This document shows, one piece after another, positions 15,311 through 24,405 of a stretch of 60,462 nt of DNA. Where the stretch lies: assembly GCA_003567475.1 (NCBI GenBank), contig PWZL01000012.1, positions 69,290-129,751 on the forward strand, read 5' to 3'. This DNA is from Gammaproteobacteria bacterium. GTDB taxonomy: Bacteria; Pseudomonadota; Gammaproteobacteria; Steroidobacterales; PWYM01. Under the pieces are notes generated by a model. It was not told the origin of the DNA and made no database searches. It worked only from the letters and a program-made list of their open reading frames with translations. The stretch's first letter is position 1; each line of letters starts with the position of its first letter. The position numbers and the translations under genes were made by a program.

Positions 15311-16145
15311 GGGTGGTGCCTCGCGGATTGCTGGTCCGCCAGACCATCGCCACCGCGCGGTGAGGTGAGCCGGGCCTGATCGCGATAGTGGCGACTTCGT
15401 CGGGATCGCGTATCGCCAGACCGGGCAGAAGGGTCACGCCGATATTGGCCGCCACCATCTGGCGCAAGGTCTCGAGACTGGTGGCCCGCAGGTCATGCGC
15501 CTCGTGCGCATCGACGCGGCTGCAGATGTCCAGGGCCTGATCGCGCAGGCAGTGACCGTCCTCGAGCAGCAGCAGCGTCTCTTCGCGCAGTGCCTCCAGC
15601 GAGACCTGCTTGCGCTTGGCCAGCGCGTGATCATGGGCCACGGCTACGAAGAACGGCTCCTCCAGCAGGACGCGGTGTTCCAGGCCGTCGAGGGGCACTG
15701 GCAGCGCCAGCACGGCCGCATCGAGCTCACCGCGGTCCAGACGATCGAGCAGCACCAGCGTTTGATGCTCGAACAGCAGACAGCGAAGCTCCGGATAGCG
15801 GCTGCGCAGGTCAGGCAGGACGTGGGGAAGCAGGTAGGGCGCCAGCGTGGGAATCAACCCGAGGCGCACCTGGCCCACCATGGGGTCCTGCTGGCTGCGC
15901 GCCAGCGCGACGAGTTCGTCGGCATCCTGCAGGATTCGGCGGGCCCGCCGGGCGATTTCCGCACCGACGGGGGTGAGCAGGACATTCTTGTGGCGCCGCT
16001 CCACCAACTCCACCCCAAGCTCCTCCTCCAGTTTCTTCAACTGCGCTGAGAGGGTGGGCTGACTCACGAAGCAGGCCTCGGCTGCCCGTCCGAAATGGCG
16101 CTTGTCATCCAGTGCCACGAGATAGCGGAGCGTTTTGAGATTCAT
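15246..16145 (-). CDS. oxyR: OxyR hydrogen-peroxide sensor (LysR family)
   Basis: The 299-residue LysR-type regulator has an N-terminal winged helix (RHFGRAAEACFVSQPTLSAQLKKLE, written here in parts at residues 16-40). The redox pair falls exactly at C199 and C208 in EDGHCLRDQALDIC, as in E. coli OxyR, followed by RATSLETLRQMV. It forms a disulfide on peroxide exposure and activates antioxidant genes. It is divergent from ahpC with a recognisable OxyR box between them, so control of ahpCD and of itself is expected. Confidence 0.97.
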   Translation of the reverse strand: MNLKTLRYLVALDDKRHFGRAAEACFVSQPTLSAQLKKLEEELGVELVERRHKNVLLTPVGAEIARRARRILQDADELVALARSQQDPMVGQVRLGLIPTLAPYLLPHVLPDLRSRYPELRCLLFEHQTLVLLDRLDRGELDAAVLALPVPLDGLEHRVLLEEPFFVAVAHDHALAKRKQVSLEALREETLLLLEDGHCLRDQALDICSRVDAHEAHDLRATSLETLRQMVAANIGVTLLPGLAIRDPDEVATIAIRPGSPHRAVAMVWRTSNPRGTTLTLLAEAMSETIAAATLPWQR

Positions 16146-16155
16146 GCGCCCTATT

Positions 16156-16192
16156 ATAGTCAGTGCCTATCAAAACTATAATAACAATCGAT
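16156..16192. promoter_or_regulatory. OxyR binding site between oxyR and ahpC
   Basis: A perfect ATAG-N7-CTAT element (16156-16170) is followed after 7 bases by a degenerate ATAA-N7-CGAT (16178-16192). This matches the two-element, N7-spaced OxyR consensus. It ends at the -35 of the ahpC promoter, the position for activation. Confidence 0.8.
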
Positions 16193-16221
16193 TGGAATTA
16201 CGAGTGGCTGGCTCTTAGGAT
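16192..16221 (+). promoter_or_regulatory. putative ahpC promoter
   Basis: TTGGAA (16192-16197), an 18-base spacer and TAGGAT (16216-16221) form a sigma70-like promoter. The OxyR site abuts its -35, as expected for an OxyR-activated promoter. Confidence 0.55.
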
Positions 16222-16265
16222 GCGGGTTGGAGTCAACAATCAACTGCCTCACAAGGAGGTGTCTC

Positions 16266-16805
16266 ATGCTGGGTATTGGTCACAAGTTTCCTGAGCTGAC
16301 GCTCAAGGCCGTGGTATCGAACGACATCAACACGGCGTTCACCGAAGTCTCCACCGCGCCGGCCGAGGGCAAGTGGAAGATCGTGTTTTTCTGGCCGAAG
16401 GACTTTACCTTCGTGTGCCCGACCGAAATCGCGGCTTTCGGTCACCTGAACGAAGAGTTCAGTGATCGGGATGCCGAAGTGCTGGGCATCAGCACGGATT
16501 CGGAATTCGTTCACCTGGCCTGGCGCCAGGCGAAGGAAGAGCTGAACGACCTGCCGTTTCCGATGGTTTCCGACATTCGTCGGGAGCTCGCCACCACGCT
16601 CGGGATCATGAACGACGCCGAGGGGGTTGCCCAACGCGCCACCTATATCGTCGATCCCGACGGCATCATCCGGTTCGTCTACGTGACCGACCTCGACGTC
16701 GGCCGGAACCCGCACGAGGTATTGCGTGTGCTGGATGCCCTGCAGACCGACGAGCTCTGCCCGTGCAACTGGCAGAAGGGTGAAGAGACACTGAAGGTCG
16801 CCTGA
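16266..16805 (+). CDS. ahpC: peroxiredoxin AhpC, three-cysteine type
   Basis: The 179-residue peroxiredoxin has the peroxidatic Cys51 in DFTFVCPTE and a C-terminal pair C165 and C167 in ELCPCNWQKGE. That arrangement is the one of mycobacterial AhpC, which is re-reduced by AhpD rather than AhpF. It removes hydrogen peroxide and organic peroxides in the cytosol. ATG 16266 is preceded by AAGGAGG at 7 bases; the longer reading from 16227 has no ribosome binding site. ahpD lies 70 bases downstream. Confidence 0.95.
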   Translation: MLGIGHKFPELTLKAVVSNDINTAFTEVSTAPAEGKWKIVFFWPKDFTFVCPTEIAAFGHLNEEFSDRDAEVLGISTDSEFVHLAWRQAKEELNDLPFPMVSDIRRELATTLGIMNDAEGVAQRATYIVDPDGIIRFVYVTDLDVGRNPHEVLRVLDALQTDELCPCNWQKGEETLKVA

Positions 16806-16821
16806 CATCGGGTCGACGCGG

Positions 16822-16846
16822 GGAGGCGGCGCGGACTGTCGCCTCC
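16822..16846 (+). other. intercistronic hairpin between ahpC and ahpD
   Basis: GGAGGCG (16822-16828) pairs with CGCCTCC (16840-16846) around an 11-base loop. No T run follows. It may partly terminate or protect the ahpC message and lower ahpD expression. Confidence 0.45.
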
Positions 16847-16875
16847 TCCTTCATCCACTCAGGCAGGAGCACGTC

Positions 16876-17430
16876 ATGGGCATTACCGATATCAGGGGTC
16901 GCATCCCCGAATATGCGAAAGATCTGAAACTCAATCTTGGCAGTGTGCTGAGCGAGCAGGGGGCCCCCGGGTTGTCTGCACGCCAGGTGTGGGCCACCGC
17001 ATTGGCGTCCTCGCTGGCCGCCGGCCAGCAAAGCCTGACGGCCGCCATCGAGGCCGACGCCGCTGAGGTGCTTGATGCCGCGGATATCCGTGCCGCCCGC
17101 GCGGCAGCGGCGATCATGGGCATGAACAACGTCTATTACCGGTTTCTACACCTCGTCGAGGACGAGGAGTATCAGAAAATGCCGGCTGGGCTGCGCATGC
17201 AGGTCATCGGCAAACCAGGCGTCGACAAAGTCGATTTCGAGCTCTACTCACTGGCGGTCTCGGCCGTCAATGGCTGCGGCATGTGCATCGTCTCCCATGA
17301 GCGGCTGCTACGGCAGGAAGGCATGTCGCGTCAGGGGATTCAGAGCGCCGTGCGCATTGCCGCGGTCATCAGTGCCGTGGCCAGTGTGCTGACCTTTGAA
17401 ACGGCCGAGGACGCGGCGGCGGCGGCCTGA
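16876..17430 (+). CDS. ahpD: alkylhydroperoxidase AhpD
   Basis: The 184-residue protein has the AhpD signature NGCGMCIVSHE, with C134, C137 and the proton-relay H141. It passes electrons from a lipoyl protein (in mycobacteria, lipoylated SucB with Lpd) to AhpC and has weak peroxidase activity itself. An alanine-rich helical fold and a family-typical length are seen. GGCAGGAG lies a few bases before the ATG. It is co-transcribed with ahpC, and a clear terminator follows. Confidence 0.95.
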   Translation: MGITDIRGRIPEYAKDLKLNLGSVLSEQGAPGLSARQVWATALASSLAAGQQSLTAAIEADAAEVLDAADIRAARAAAAIMGMNNVYYRFLHLVEDEEYQKMPAGLRMQVIGKPGVDKVDFELYSLAVSAVNGCGMCIVSHERLLRQEGMSRQGIQSAVRIAAVISAVASVLTFETAEDAAAAA

Positions 17431-17516
17431 GCCGCGCACCTTCATCGGGCATCTTCAGGATGCCCACCAGGCTTCCCCCAGCAGGGAGGCAACGCGCGGC
17501 ACGGATGCCGTGCGGC

Positions 17517-17551
17517 GGGGGTGACCCGACAGGGTCACCCCCGATTTTTTT
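17517..17551 (+). terminator. Rho-independent terminator after ahpCD
   Basis: GGGGGTGACCC, loop GACA and GGGTCACCCCC form an 11-bp perfect stem, followed by GA and seven T. It closes the ahpC–ahpD unit. Confidence 0.92.
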
Positions 17552-17646
17552 GATCGGTGGCCTGCCATCCGGGCAGCCCGCGCTGCAACCGCATTGTAAA
17601 CTTTCTCCCTTAGCCTGCCGGGACGGTTCCGGCCGAGGGAGTCATC

Positions 17647-18408
17647 ATGCGCCGAAGTGCTCTGCTGTTTCTGTTCGGGCTGCTCGCTGGCTGTGCCACG
17701 CTCGGGCTGCGATCGCCTGTGCCGGAGGCCGAGCGTGCCGACATGCGAAATGTCGGCGTCACCGCGCTGCTCGGACAGCGCCACCACGCCATTCTTGTCG
17801 GCGTGACCAGCATCGGTAACCGCTACTACGCCGTGGATGCCAGCGCCTGGGATCTGGATGGTTTGGCGACGTCTGCAGCGGTGACCAGCTTGAGTGCCGC
17901 GTCCGCCTGGCAGGTAGCGCCGCTGGAGCGCCATGGTCGGGCCGCGGAGGCGTTCTACCGCGATGGCGACTACCGCAATCCGGACCGCGAAGCGCTTCTC
18001 GCGCTGGCCGCAGCACAAGCCTTCGATACGCTGGTGCTGGTCTTGCCGACGGCTGACGACACCTACCCGGACCGTGCCGGTGGCTACGGGTACCAGGCCG
18101 CATTCGGCATCGGTGGCGTCTCCGGGTGTCCCTATGTGCAGTTTGTCGTCGAGGTCGTCCGGGTGGCTGACGGCCGACGACTCGGCTGGGACCGGGTGCG
18201 CGACTGCGATGACGCGGCGGATCCGGGCTGGCGCCCCGTCGAGGAGGAGTATACCGGCCCCGAGTGGGCGATGGTGCGGGCCAGCCTCGAGCGTCAGGTC
18301 AGCCGTGGTGTGACCGGTGCCCTGCACTGGTTGGAGATGACGGCCGCATCCTCAGCCGGCCGCGAAACAGACGACACCCCTCCCCCAGGACTGTTCCGAC
18401 GCAACTGA
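17647..18408 (+). CDS. uncharacterised lipoprotein
   Basis: The 253-residue protein begins with a lipoprotein signal (MRRSALLFLFGLLAGC, Cys at 16). The mature part (TDTLVLVLPTADDTYPDRAGGYGYQ-type text around residues 125-155) matches no family I can name. GAGGGAG lies about 8 bases before the ATG. It stands alone between the ahpCD terminator and a convergent gene. The signal predicts a lipid anchor in the inner or outer membrane. Confidence 0.75.
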   Translation: MRRSALLFLFGLLAGCATLGLRSPVPEAERADMRNVGVTALLGQRHHAILVGVTSIGNRYYAVDASAWDLDGLATSAAVTSLSAASAWQVAPLERHGRAAEAFYRDGDYRNPDREALLALAAAQAFDTLVLVLPTADDTYPDRAGGYGYQAAFGIGGVSGCPYVQFVVEVVRVADGRRLGWDRVRDCDDAADPGWRPVEEEYTGPEWAMVRASLERQVSRGVTGALHWLEMTAASSAGRETDDTPPPGLFRRN

Positions 18409-18430
18409 TCCCCCGCCCTGTCGCGCCGGC

Positions 18431-19795
18431 TCAGCGGCCGGGCATGGGCTGCGGGACGGGCAGCACTTCCCCCTCGTCGCGGTGGGTGCCGGCGATCGCG
18501 ATGTTCGGTAACGCGCTGTTATCCCACTCGAGATCCTCGGGTGGCGCGCCGCCGGTACGCAGGATCACCAGCCTCTCTGAAGGGACGATGTAGACCACCT
18601 GGTTACTGTTGCCATCGAACAGGAACAGGTCACCCGCCAGGTAGGGTTCGGAGTGCAGCACGCCCCGCACACCAAACTGCGCCTGGCGCTCGGGGTTCGC
18701 GAAACCGCGCCGCTCGACGAACTCCCCCGGCAGATAGACGCCCAGCCCGTAACGGGCATACTGGGGGGTTCCCTGGCGCATTTCCTCGACGTAGCCCTCC
18801 GGGAGCAGCTGCGTCCCTTCCCAGGTCCCGTCCTCCAGCAGCAGCAGCGCCAAACGCAGCCAGGTCTGGGCCGGCAGCATGATGCAGCAGCCGGCGTGCG
18901 CCATACCGCCCGGGCGGTTGACCCAGACGTCGCCGCCGGCTGCGCCCAGCGGTTGCAGCAGTTCCTGCGACAGAAATTCCGCATAGCGCATGCCGGTGGC
19001 CCGCTCGATCACCACCGCGACCATCTCCGAGGTGGCATTGCTGTACTCGTAGCGAGTCCCCGGCGGGTCGACCAGCGGATAATCGTGAATGATGACTTCG
19101 TCATGACGCGGGTGCAGGTAGGCTCGATTGAGAATGTGTTCGGGCTCGAAGGCCAGTCCCTGCGGCAGAAAGCCGGTGCGCATGTCGAGCAGATGACGGA
19201 TCAGCATCTGCTCGCGCAACTCATCGCCCTGCCATTCGGTGACGAAATCGGCCACCGGCTGGTCGAGACTGTCGATGTGCCCGAGCGCCAGTGCCCGACC
19301 CACAGCGATGGCGGTGAGTGGCTTGGCGAGTGACCGAGAAACGATCGGCGTGTCGCGGTCGAACGCGTCGAAGTAGCGCTCCAGCTCCAGTGCACCATCG
19401 CGCCAGACCAGCAGGGCGGTGGTGTTTCTCGCCGCCGCGAAGGCCTCGATTTCAGCCAGTGCCGTCTCGTCAATTCGTCCGGTACCCGGCTCGATGGGCT
19501 CGAAAGGCACCACATCGGCCGCGCCCGGCACGGCCTCCAGCGGGTCGTAGGTCAGCAGCCCGAGGCCCGTCAACGCGCCTTCCGCCAGTCGCTGAAAACG
19601 TTGCAGATACAGCGCCTCATCCTCATCGCTGAAGCGTGTGCCCGTCATCAGTGCCGGGTCGGCCATCGCCTGTTCCGGCTCGGGCGCCGCGGCGACATCC
19701 TCGCGCGGCTTCTGCGGTTCAGGCGAGCAGCCGGCGGCCAGTGCCAGGAGCGACAGCAGTGCGGTCGTGCGTACAGAGTGCCGGAAACAGCTCAT
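18431..19795 (-). CDS. serine hydrolase lipoprotein, class C beta-lactamase fold
   Basis: The 454-residue protein has a lipoprotein signal (TTALLSLLALAAGC). The beta-lactamase/penicillin-binding-like domain carries SxxK as SLAK (in VSRSLAKPL) and YxN as YSN (in YEYSNATSEM). Such proteins are esterases or peptidases more often than antibiotic-degrading enzymes. Start 19795 is chosen because GGAG lies 6 bases upstream of the ATG; the same frame stays open back to 20278 only as a shadow of the photolyase gene. It acts in the periplasm. It lies downstream of the photolyase on the same strand, with a 148-base gap in which I see no clear signal. Confidence 0.88.
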   Translation of the reverse strand: MSCFRHSVRTTALLSLLALAAGCSPEPQKPREDVAAAPEPEQAMADPALMTGTRFSDEDEALYLQRFQRLAEGALTGLGLLTYDPLEAVPGAADVVPFEPIEPGTGRIDETALAEIEAFAAARNTTALLVWRDGALELERYFDAFDRDTPIVSRSLAKPLTAIAVGRALALGHIDSLDQPVADFVTEWQGDELREQMLIRHLLDMRTGFLPQGLAFEPEHILNRAYLHPRHDEVIIHDYPLVDPPGTRYEYSNATSEMVAVVIERATGMRYAEFLSQELLQPLGAAGGDVWVNRPGGMAHAGCCIMLPAQTWLRLALLLLEDGTWEGTQLLPEGYVEEMRQGTPQYARYGLGVYLPGEFVERRGFANPERQAQFGVRGVLHSEPYLAGDLFLFDGNSNQVVYIVPSERLVILRTGGAPPEDLEWDNSALPNIAIAGTHRDEGEVLPVPQPMPGR

Positions 19796-19943
19796 CTTGT
19801 TCTCCGAGTCGAAAGCCCCAGGCTCCGATTCAGCCACGTCGGGGCCAGCACGCAAGGTCATGGCTCTGATGCATCCGCTCAGTGGTCGGCATCGCCCCGG
19901 TTGGCGGTGCCCCCCGCGGGGCCGCGTACTGCGTCGCCGGCGG

Positions 19944-21389
19944 CTAGTCGCCTGCCCTGCGCGCCTCGTTGAGTGTGGCCAGTGCCGCGAGGGCCTGCGC
20001 GCGCGATTCGGCCAGGTCGACCACCGGTCGCGGATAGGTCTCGTCCAGCCTGATGTCGGCCTGCTCGAGCACCGCCGGGGGCGCGACCCACGGCTGATGG
20101 ATCCACTTGGCCGGGAGTCTGGCCAGCTCAGGAACCCAGCGGCGCACGTAAGCGCCCTCAGGGTCGAATTTTTCGCCCTGACGGACCGGGTTGAAGATGC
20201 GGAAGTACGGGGCTGCGTCGGCGCCGCAGCCGGCTGCCCACTGCCAGCCCAGCGTGTTGCTTGCGAGATCCGCGTCAAGCAGGGTGTCCCAGAACCATGC
20301 AGCGCCCTTCTGCCAGGGGGCGCGAATGTTTTTCACCAGCAGTGAGGCGACGATCATCCGCACGCGGTTATGCATCCAGCCGGTGTGCCACAGCTGGCGC
20401 ATGCCGGCGTCGACGATGGGCAGGCCAGTGCGCCCGCGTTGCCAGGCGACGAGCAAGGCCTGGTGGCCGCTGCGCCAGGGGAATGCGGCGAAGTGTGGCT
20501 GCAGCGGCTCGGTGGGCGTCGTGGGAAAATGGTAGAGCACGTGATGGGCAAACTCGCGCCAGCCGAGTTCGCGCAGATAGTGTTCGGCGTCCTCTCCAGC
20601 CTCCGGCAGCCGACTGGCGACGACCGACCACACCTGATCCGGCGACAGTTCGCCAAAATGCAGGTGTGGCGAGAGTCGCGACGAGCCGGCAACGGCTGGC
20701 AGCTCGCGGGCCTGGGCGTAGTCTCCCAGGGGGCCGTCGAGAAACGCGTCCAGCGCGTCCTGGGCGCCAGCTTCTCCCGGCGTCCAGTGCTCGGTGAAGC
20801 CCGTCGCCCAGTCCTGTCGTGGCAGCAGGCGGAGCGCCCCCAGGGACAACGATTCCGGCCAGGCCGCTGGTGTCTCCAGCTGCGCAGCGGGGGGCTGTGG
20901 TGAGCGCGCCGTCACCTGCCGGCGCGCATTGCGCCAGAACGGGGAAAACACCCGGTAGGGTTTGCCCGCCCCGGTGGCCACCTGCCACGGCTCGACCAGC
21001 AGGTTTGCCTGAAAACTTCTGACCACCTGGCCCCGGGCGCGCAACGCCTTCTTGATCGCGGTATCTCGGGCCACGCTTGCCGGCTCGTAGAGCCGGTTCC
21101 AGTAGACGCCTGACGCACCGGTCTTCTCGACCAGCTGTTCCAGCGCCGCGAGCGCGGGCCCGCTGCAGAGCACCAGTCGGCTGCCGAGGGCTGCCAGGCG
21201 ATCCTGCAGGGCCTCCAGGCTGTGATGCAGCCACCACTGCGCCGCGCCTCCCGGCGGCCAGTCCCCCTCCTCCGCGCGGGTATCGATCCACACCGGGATC
21301 ACCCGCGCGCCCTGGGCTGCGGCCGCCGACAGCGCCGGGTTGTCAGCGAGCCGCAGGTCGCGGCGGAACCAGACGATCACGGTATCCAT
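19944..21389 (-). CDS. phrB: deoxyribodipyrimidine photolyase
   Basis: The 481-residue class I CPD photolyase repairs UV-made pyrimidine dimers with blue light. The N-terminal antenna domain starts VIVWFRRDLRLADNPAL. The C-terminal FAD domain contains WHTGWMHNRVRMIVASLLVK, WFWDTLLDADLASN and GWQWAAGCGADAAPYFRIFNP, all highly conserved. The length fits the family. It needs FADH- plus a folate-type antenna. Confidence 0.96.
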   Translation of the reverse strand: MDTVIVWFRRDLRLADNPALSAAAAQGARVIPVWIDTRAEEGDWPPGGAAQWWLHHSLEALQDRLAALGSRLVLCSGPALAALEQLVEKTGASGVYWNRLYEPASVARDTAIKKALRARGQVVRSFQANLLVEPWQVATGAGKPYRVFSPFWRNARRQVTARSPQPPAAQLETPAAWPESLSLGALRLLPRQDWATGFTEHWTPGEAGAQDALDAFLDGPLGDYAQARELPAVAGSSRLSPHLHFGELSPDQVWSVVASRLPEAGEDAEHYLRELGWREFAHHVLYHFPTTPTEPLQPHFAAFPWRSGHQALLVAWQRGRTGLPIVDAGMRQLWHTGWMHNRVRMIVASLLVKNIRAPWQKGAAWFWDTLLDADLASNTLGWQWAAGCGADAAPYFRIFNPVRQGEKFDPEGAYVRRWVPELARLPAKWIHQPWVAPPAVLEQADIRLDETYPRPVVDLAESRAQALAALATLNEARRAGD

Positions 21390-21425
21390 AGGCTGCTCCG
21401 GCGCTCTCCGCCAGCTGGCGGGTGT

Positions 21426-22418
21426 TCAGTCGACCCGATGGCGCCGCTCTCCGGCCAGAAACGCCGCAACATTCGCTGCAGTCTCCTCGATGGCCCGCTG
21501 GCGTGCCTCGCGCGCCGCCCAGGCGACGTGTGGTGTGACGATCAGCCGGTCGTGGACCAGAGTGATCAACGGGTGGTCCTGGGGTGGCGGCTCGCTATCA
21601 AGTACGTCGATTCCTGCGCCGCCGATGCGTCCCCTGGTCAAGGCGTCGGCGAGCGCTGCGCCGTCGACCAGGCCACCGCGTGCCGTATTGATCAGCACCG
21701 CGTCAGGCTTCATCAGCGTCAGTTCGCGTTCCCCGATCAGCCCTCGGGTTGCCGTGGTCAGCGGACAATGCAGGCTCAGGACATCCGCCCGTTGCAGCAG
21801 CTCGTCGAACGCGACGCGGCCCTCCGGTCTCTTGTCGGCGCCGCGCCGGGCAGCGATCTCGACCCGCATGCCTAGCGCCTCGGCGAGCCGCGCCGTGGCC
21901 TGGCCGAGCACGCCCCAGCCCACCACGCCGAATACGCGTCCGGCCAGTTCCCGGATCGGATGATCGAACAGGCAGAACTGCCCACTGGCACTCCAGCGGC
22001 CGTGGTGGACGGCACGTCGGTAGCCCGGCAGCTGCTGGGTCAGTGACAGCAGCAGGGCAATGGCATGCTGTGCCACTGAAGCGGTGCAGTAGTCGCGGAT
22101 GTTGCAGACGGCGATGCCGCGGGCCCGGGCGGCCTCGAGATCGACATTGTCGGTGCCCGTGGCGGTCAGTCCGATGAAACGTAGCCGCGGCGCCGCAGCC
22201 AGCTCGGCGGCGCCGAAACGCTGCTTGTTCGTGAAGACGAACACCGCATCGGCAACGCGGGCGGCCCATTGGTCAGGCCGGGTGTCACCGTGCACGACCA
22301 ATGCCGGCAGCATCCGTGTGAGCGGTGCCGGATCGATATCGCCCGGTCCGATGGTGTCGTAGTCGAGAAACACGGCGGGGCTGCCGGCGAGCGGCTCCGG
22401 GGCTGCGGTGTTGCTCAT
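21426..22418 (-). CDS. D-2-hydroxyacid dehydrogenase (glycerate/hydroxypyruvate reductase-like)
   Basis: The 330-residue NAD-dependent dehydrogenase has GWGVLG in the nucleotide loop. The catalytic Arg is in NTARGGLVD, the Glu in VLDSEPP and the His in TPHVAWA. It interconverts 2-keto acids and D-2-hydroxyacids; glycerate dehydrogenase is the closest look. ATG 22418 has GGAGG about 6 bases upstream; the 20 extra residues up to 22478 were rejected. It is divergent from the YcgN-like gene. Confidence 0.92.
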   Translation of the reverse strand: MSNTAAPEPLAGSPAVFLDYDTIGPGDIDPAPLTRMLPALVVHGDTRPDQWAARVADAVFVFTNKQRFGAAELAAAPRLRFIGLTATGTDNVDLEAARARGIAVCNIRDYCTASVAQHAIALLLSLTQQLPGYRRAVHHGRWSASGQFCLFDHPIRELAGRVFGVVGWGVLGQATARLAEALGMRVEIAARRGADKRPEGRVAFDELLQRADVLSLHCPLTTATRGLIGERELTLMKPDAVLINTARGGLVDGAALADALTRGRIGGAGIDVLDSEPPPQDHPLITLVHDRLIVTPHVAWAAREARQRAIEETAANVAAFLAGERRHRVD

Positions 22419-22525
22419 CAATTCCTCCCATGGACCTTGGCGAGCGGTCGACCGCCCCCTTGCGAGCCTGATGGACATTATCCGGGATCGCCCTGCAGGA
22501 GCGCCAATGACGCTAGACTCCCGTC

Positions 22526-22984
22526 ATGACTGCATTCTGGCGCACCACACCGCTGGGCGAGATGAGCGACGAGCAATGGGAGTCGCTGTGTGATGGCTGC
22601 GGACGCTGTTGTCTGCACAAGCTCGAGGACTGCGAGACCGGCACGGTGCACTACACTGACGCCTGTTGTGTCCTGCTCGATAGCCACAGCTGTCGCTGCA
22701 GCGATTACGCCCACCGTCATGCGCGGGTCCCGGACTGCGTGAGCCTGCGCCAGTCCGACCTCGAGGCCTTGGGCTGGCTGCCGCGCACCTGTGCCTACCG
22801 CCGTCTGGCCGAGGGCCGGGAACTTGCCTGGTGGCATCCTCTGGTCTCCGGCCAGCCGGAGAGCGTGCATCGGGCTGGGATCTCCGTGCGCGGTCGGGTG
22901 CGTCCGGCTGGCGACGACTCCCCGGAAGCGCTGGAAGAGCGGGTGATCCGCTGGATTCCTCCGGTCCGCCCCGGACGCCGGTAG
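22526..22984 (+). CDS. YcgN-type zinc/iron-chelating protein
   Basis: The 152-residue protein of the UPF0260/YcgN family starts with [15 protein letters not shown] and adds more cysteines ([28 protein letters not shown]). This pattern (CxxCxxCC cluster) is linked to metal binding. The cellular role is not established. It stands alone, divergent from the dehydrogenase. Confidence 0.9.
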   Translation: MTAFWRTTPLGEMSDEQWESLCDGCGRCCLHKLEDCETGTVHYTDACCVLLDSHSCRCSDYAHRHARVPDCVSLRQSDLEALGWLPRTCAYRRLAEGRELAWWHPLVSGQPESVHRAGISVRGRVRPAGDDSPEALEERVIRWIPPVRPGRR

Positions 22985-23074
22985 AGCAGTCATCCGGCCC
23001 TGGCGGGGGGCGCAGCCGCGCCCCCGGTCACCGCGGCTGGTAGACTGTCCGGAGGAATCCAGGGGAGAGGTGCT

Positions 23075-24361
23075 GTGGCCGGCGAAACCCCGCGGGTGCG
23101 CAGTCTGCTCGGCACTGCCGAGTTCGTCTACGCCGCCTGCCTGTTCGCAGTGGCTGTGGTGACCGTGTCGGTCGCGACGCAGGCCACAGGTGATCCGCTC
23201 GCAGGGCAATCGCCTGCGCTGGCGCTTTTCTTTGTGCTGTTCGGACTGTTCACCATCAGTACGGGCTACCACACACCCTCCGGAGCGCATGTTTCTTTCG
23301 ATCGGGTCGCGCAGATTTCCTGCATCCTCGTGCTCGGTCCGGTGGCGGCCGCCTGGGTGAATGGTCTGGCGTCGCTGCTGTACCCGTGGCACCGGATGGC
23401 GAGCGGGCGTCCCTGGCCGCAGGTCCTTGGGGCCTCGCTGCACAATGCCGGTTTGATGGCCCTGTTGAGCCTGGTGGCGGGCAGCCTGTATCTGTGGGCC
23501 GGCGGTCAGGTGCCGCTGCTCGCGCTGGATGCCAACGTCCTGCCGGCGCTGCTGCTGTTGTTGATCACCATGCAGCTGCTCAACGATCTGGCGATGCTGC
23601 TGGACAGTTGGATTTCAGGGGGCAAACTCTACTGGCCGTTCAACGGTTTCGTCATTTCCGTCGAGGGCGCCTCCGCGCTCACGGCCCTGCTGGTGGCGCT
23701 GGTCTTCAACCGGATGGAACTGCCCGTTGTCGTGCTGATGCTCGTGGTGCTGGCCACCGGGCTGCTGGCGCTCACCCAGTTCGCCCGGATGCGCACACAC
23801 CTCGAGGAGCTGGTCAACGAGCGCACTCGCCGGCTGCGCGAGCAGGCCGACGAACTCGAACGCCAGGCGACGCGCGATCAGCTGACCGCTCTGTACAATC
23901 GGCGTTTCGCTGATCGCTTCCTCGAGGAAGGCGTGCGCGACTTCGTCCGCCAGGGCCGCGCTTTTGCCATCGCGCTGCTCGATCTCGACCACTTCAAGCG
24001 CATCAATGACCACCATTCCCACCAGGTTGGCGACGAGGTGCTGTGCCGGGTTGCCGCCCTGCTGCTCGAAAACTGCCGCGGAACGGACATGGTGGCGCGC
24101 TTCGGGGGCGAGGAGTTCCTGATCTGCTTTCCCAACACTGATCTGGAGCGCGCGGCGCGCGCCTGCGAGCATCTTCGTGCCGCGTTGGAGCATACTGACT
24201 GGAGCGACATCGCCCCAGGTCTGGCCGTGACGCTGTGTGCCGGCGTGGCACAGATGCGTCCTGGGTTCGACCGCAGCCGCCTGCTGCGCGAGGCCGACCA
24301 GCGCCTGTACGCCGCCAAGGATGCCGGCCGCAACCGGGTGGAAGTCGACCTCGCCTCGTGA
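23075..24361 (+). CDS. membrane-bound diguanylate cyclase (GGDEF)
   Basis: The 428-residue protein has about seven hydrophobic helices (residues 15-225), a short coiled linker (LEELVNERTRRLREQADELE) and a C-terminal GGDEF domain. The active site is intact as GGEEF (in RFGGEEFLICFP). An RxxD inhibitory site (RGTD) sits five residues upstream, so feedback by c-di-GMP is expected. A GTG start at 23075 follows AGGGGAGAGG. A YajQ-like c-di-GMP binding protein lies 3 kb away. The ligand of the membrane sensor is unknown. Confidence 0.93.
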   Translation: MAGETPRVRSLLGTAEFVYAACLFAVAVVTVSVATQATGDPLAGQSPALALFFVLFGLFTISTGYHTPSGAHVSFDRVAQISCILVLGPVAAAWVNGLASLLYPWHRMASGRPWPQVLGASLHNAGLMALLSLVAGSLYLWAGGQVPLLALDANVLPALLLLLITMQLLNDLAMLLDSWISGGKLYWPFNGFVISVEGASALTALLVALVFNRMELPVVVLMLVVLATGLLALTQFARMRTHLEELVNERTRRLREQADELERQATRDQLTALYNRRFADRFLEEGVRDFVRQGRAFAIALLDLDHFKRINDHHSHQVGDEVLCRVAALLLENCRGTDMVARFGGEEFLICFPNTDLERAARACEHLRAALEHTDWSDIAPGLAVTLCAGVAQMRPGFDRSRLLREADQRLYAAKDAGRNRVEVDLAS

Positions 24362-24405
24362 TGCGGCGGGTCCGCAATCGCCTGTGCGCGCCGATCCAGC
24401 GTATG

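Noticed and set aside
19796-20278. N-terminal extension of the serine hydrolase
   Set aside because: It runs into the photolyase gene in another frame; ATG 19795 begins a lipoprotein signal with GGAG upstream.
22478-23443. 321-codon minus frame opposite the YcgN-like and GGDEF genes
   Set aside because: No motif; both plus-strand genes are well supported.
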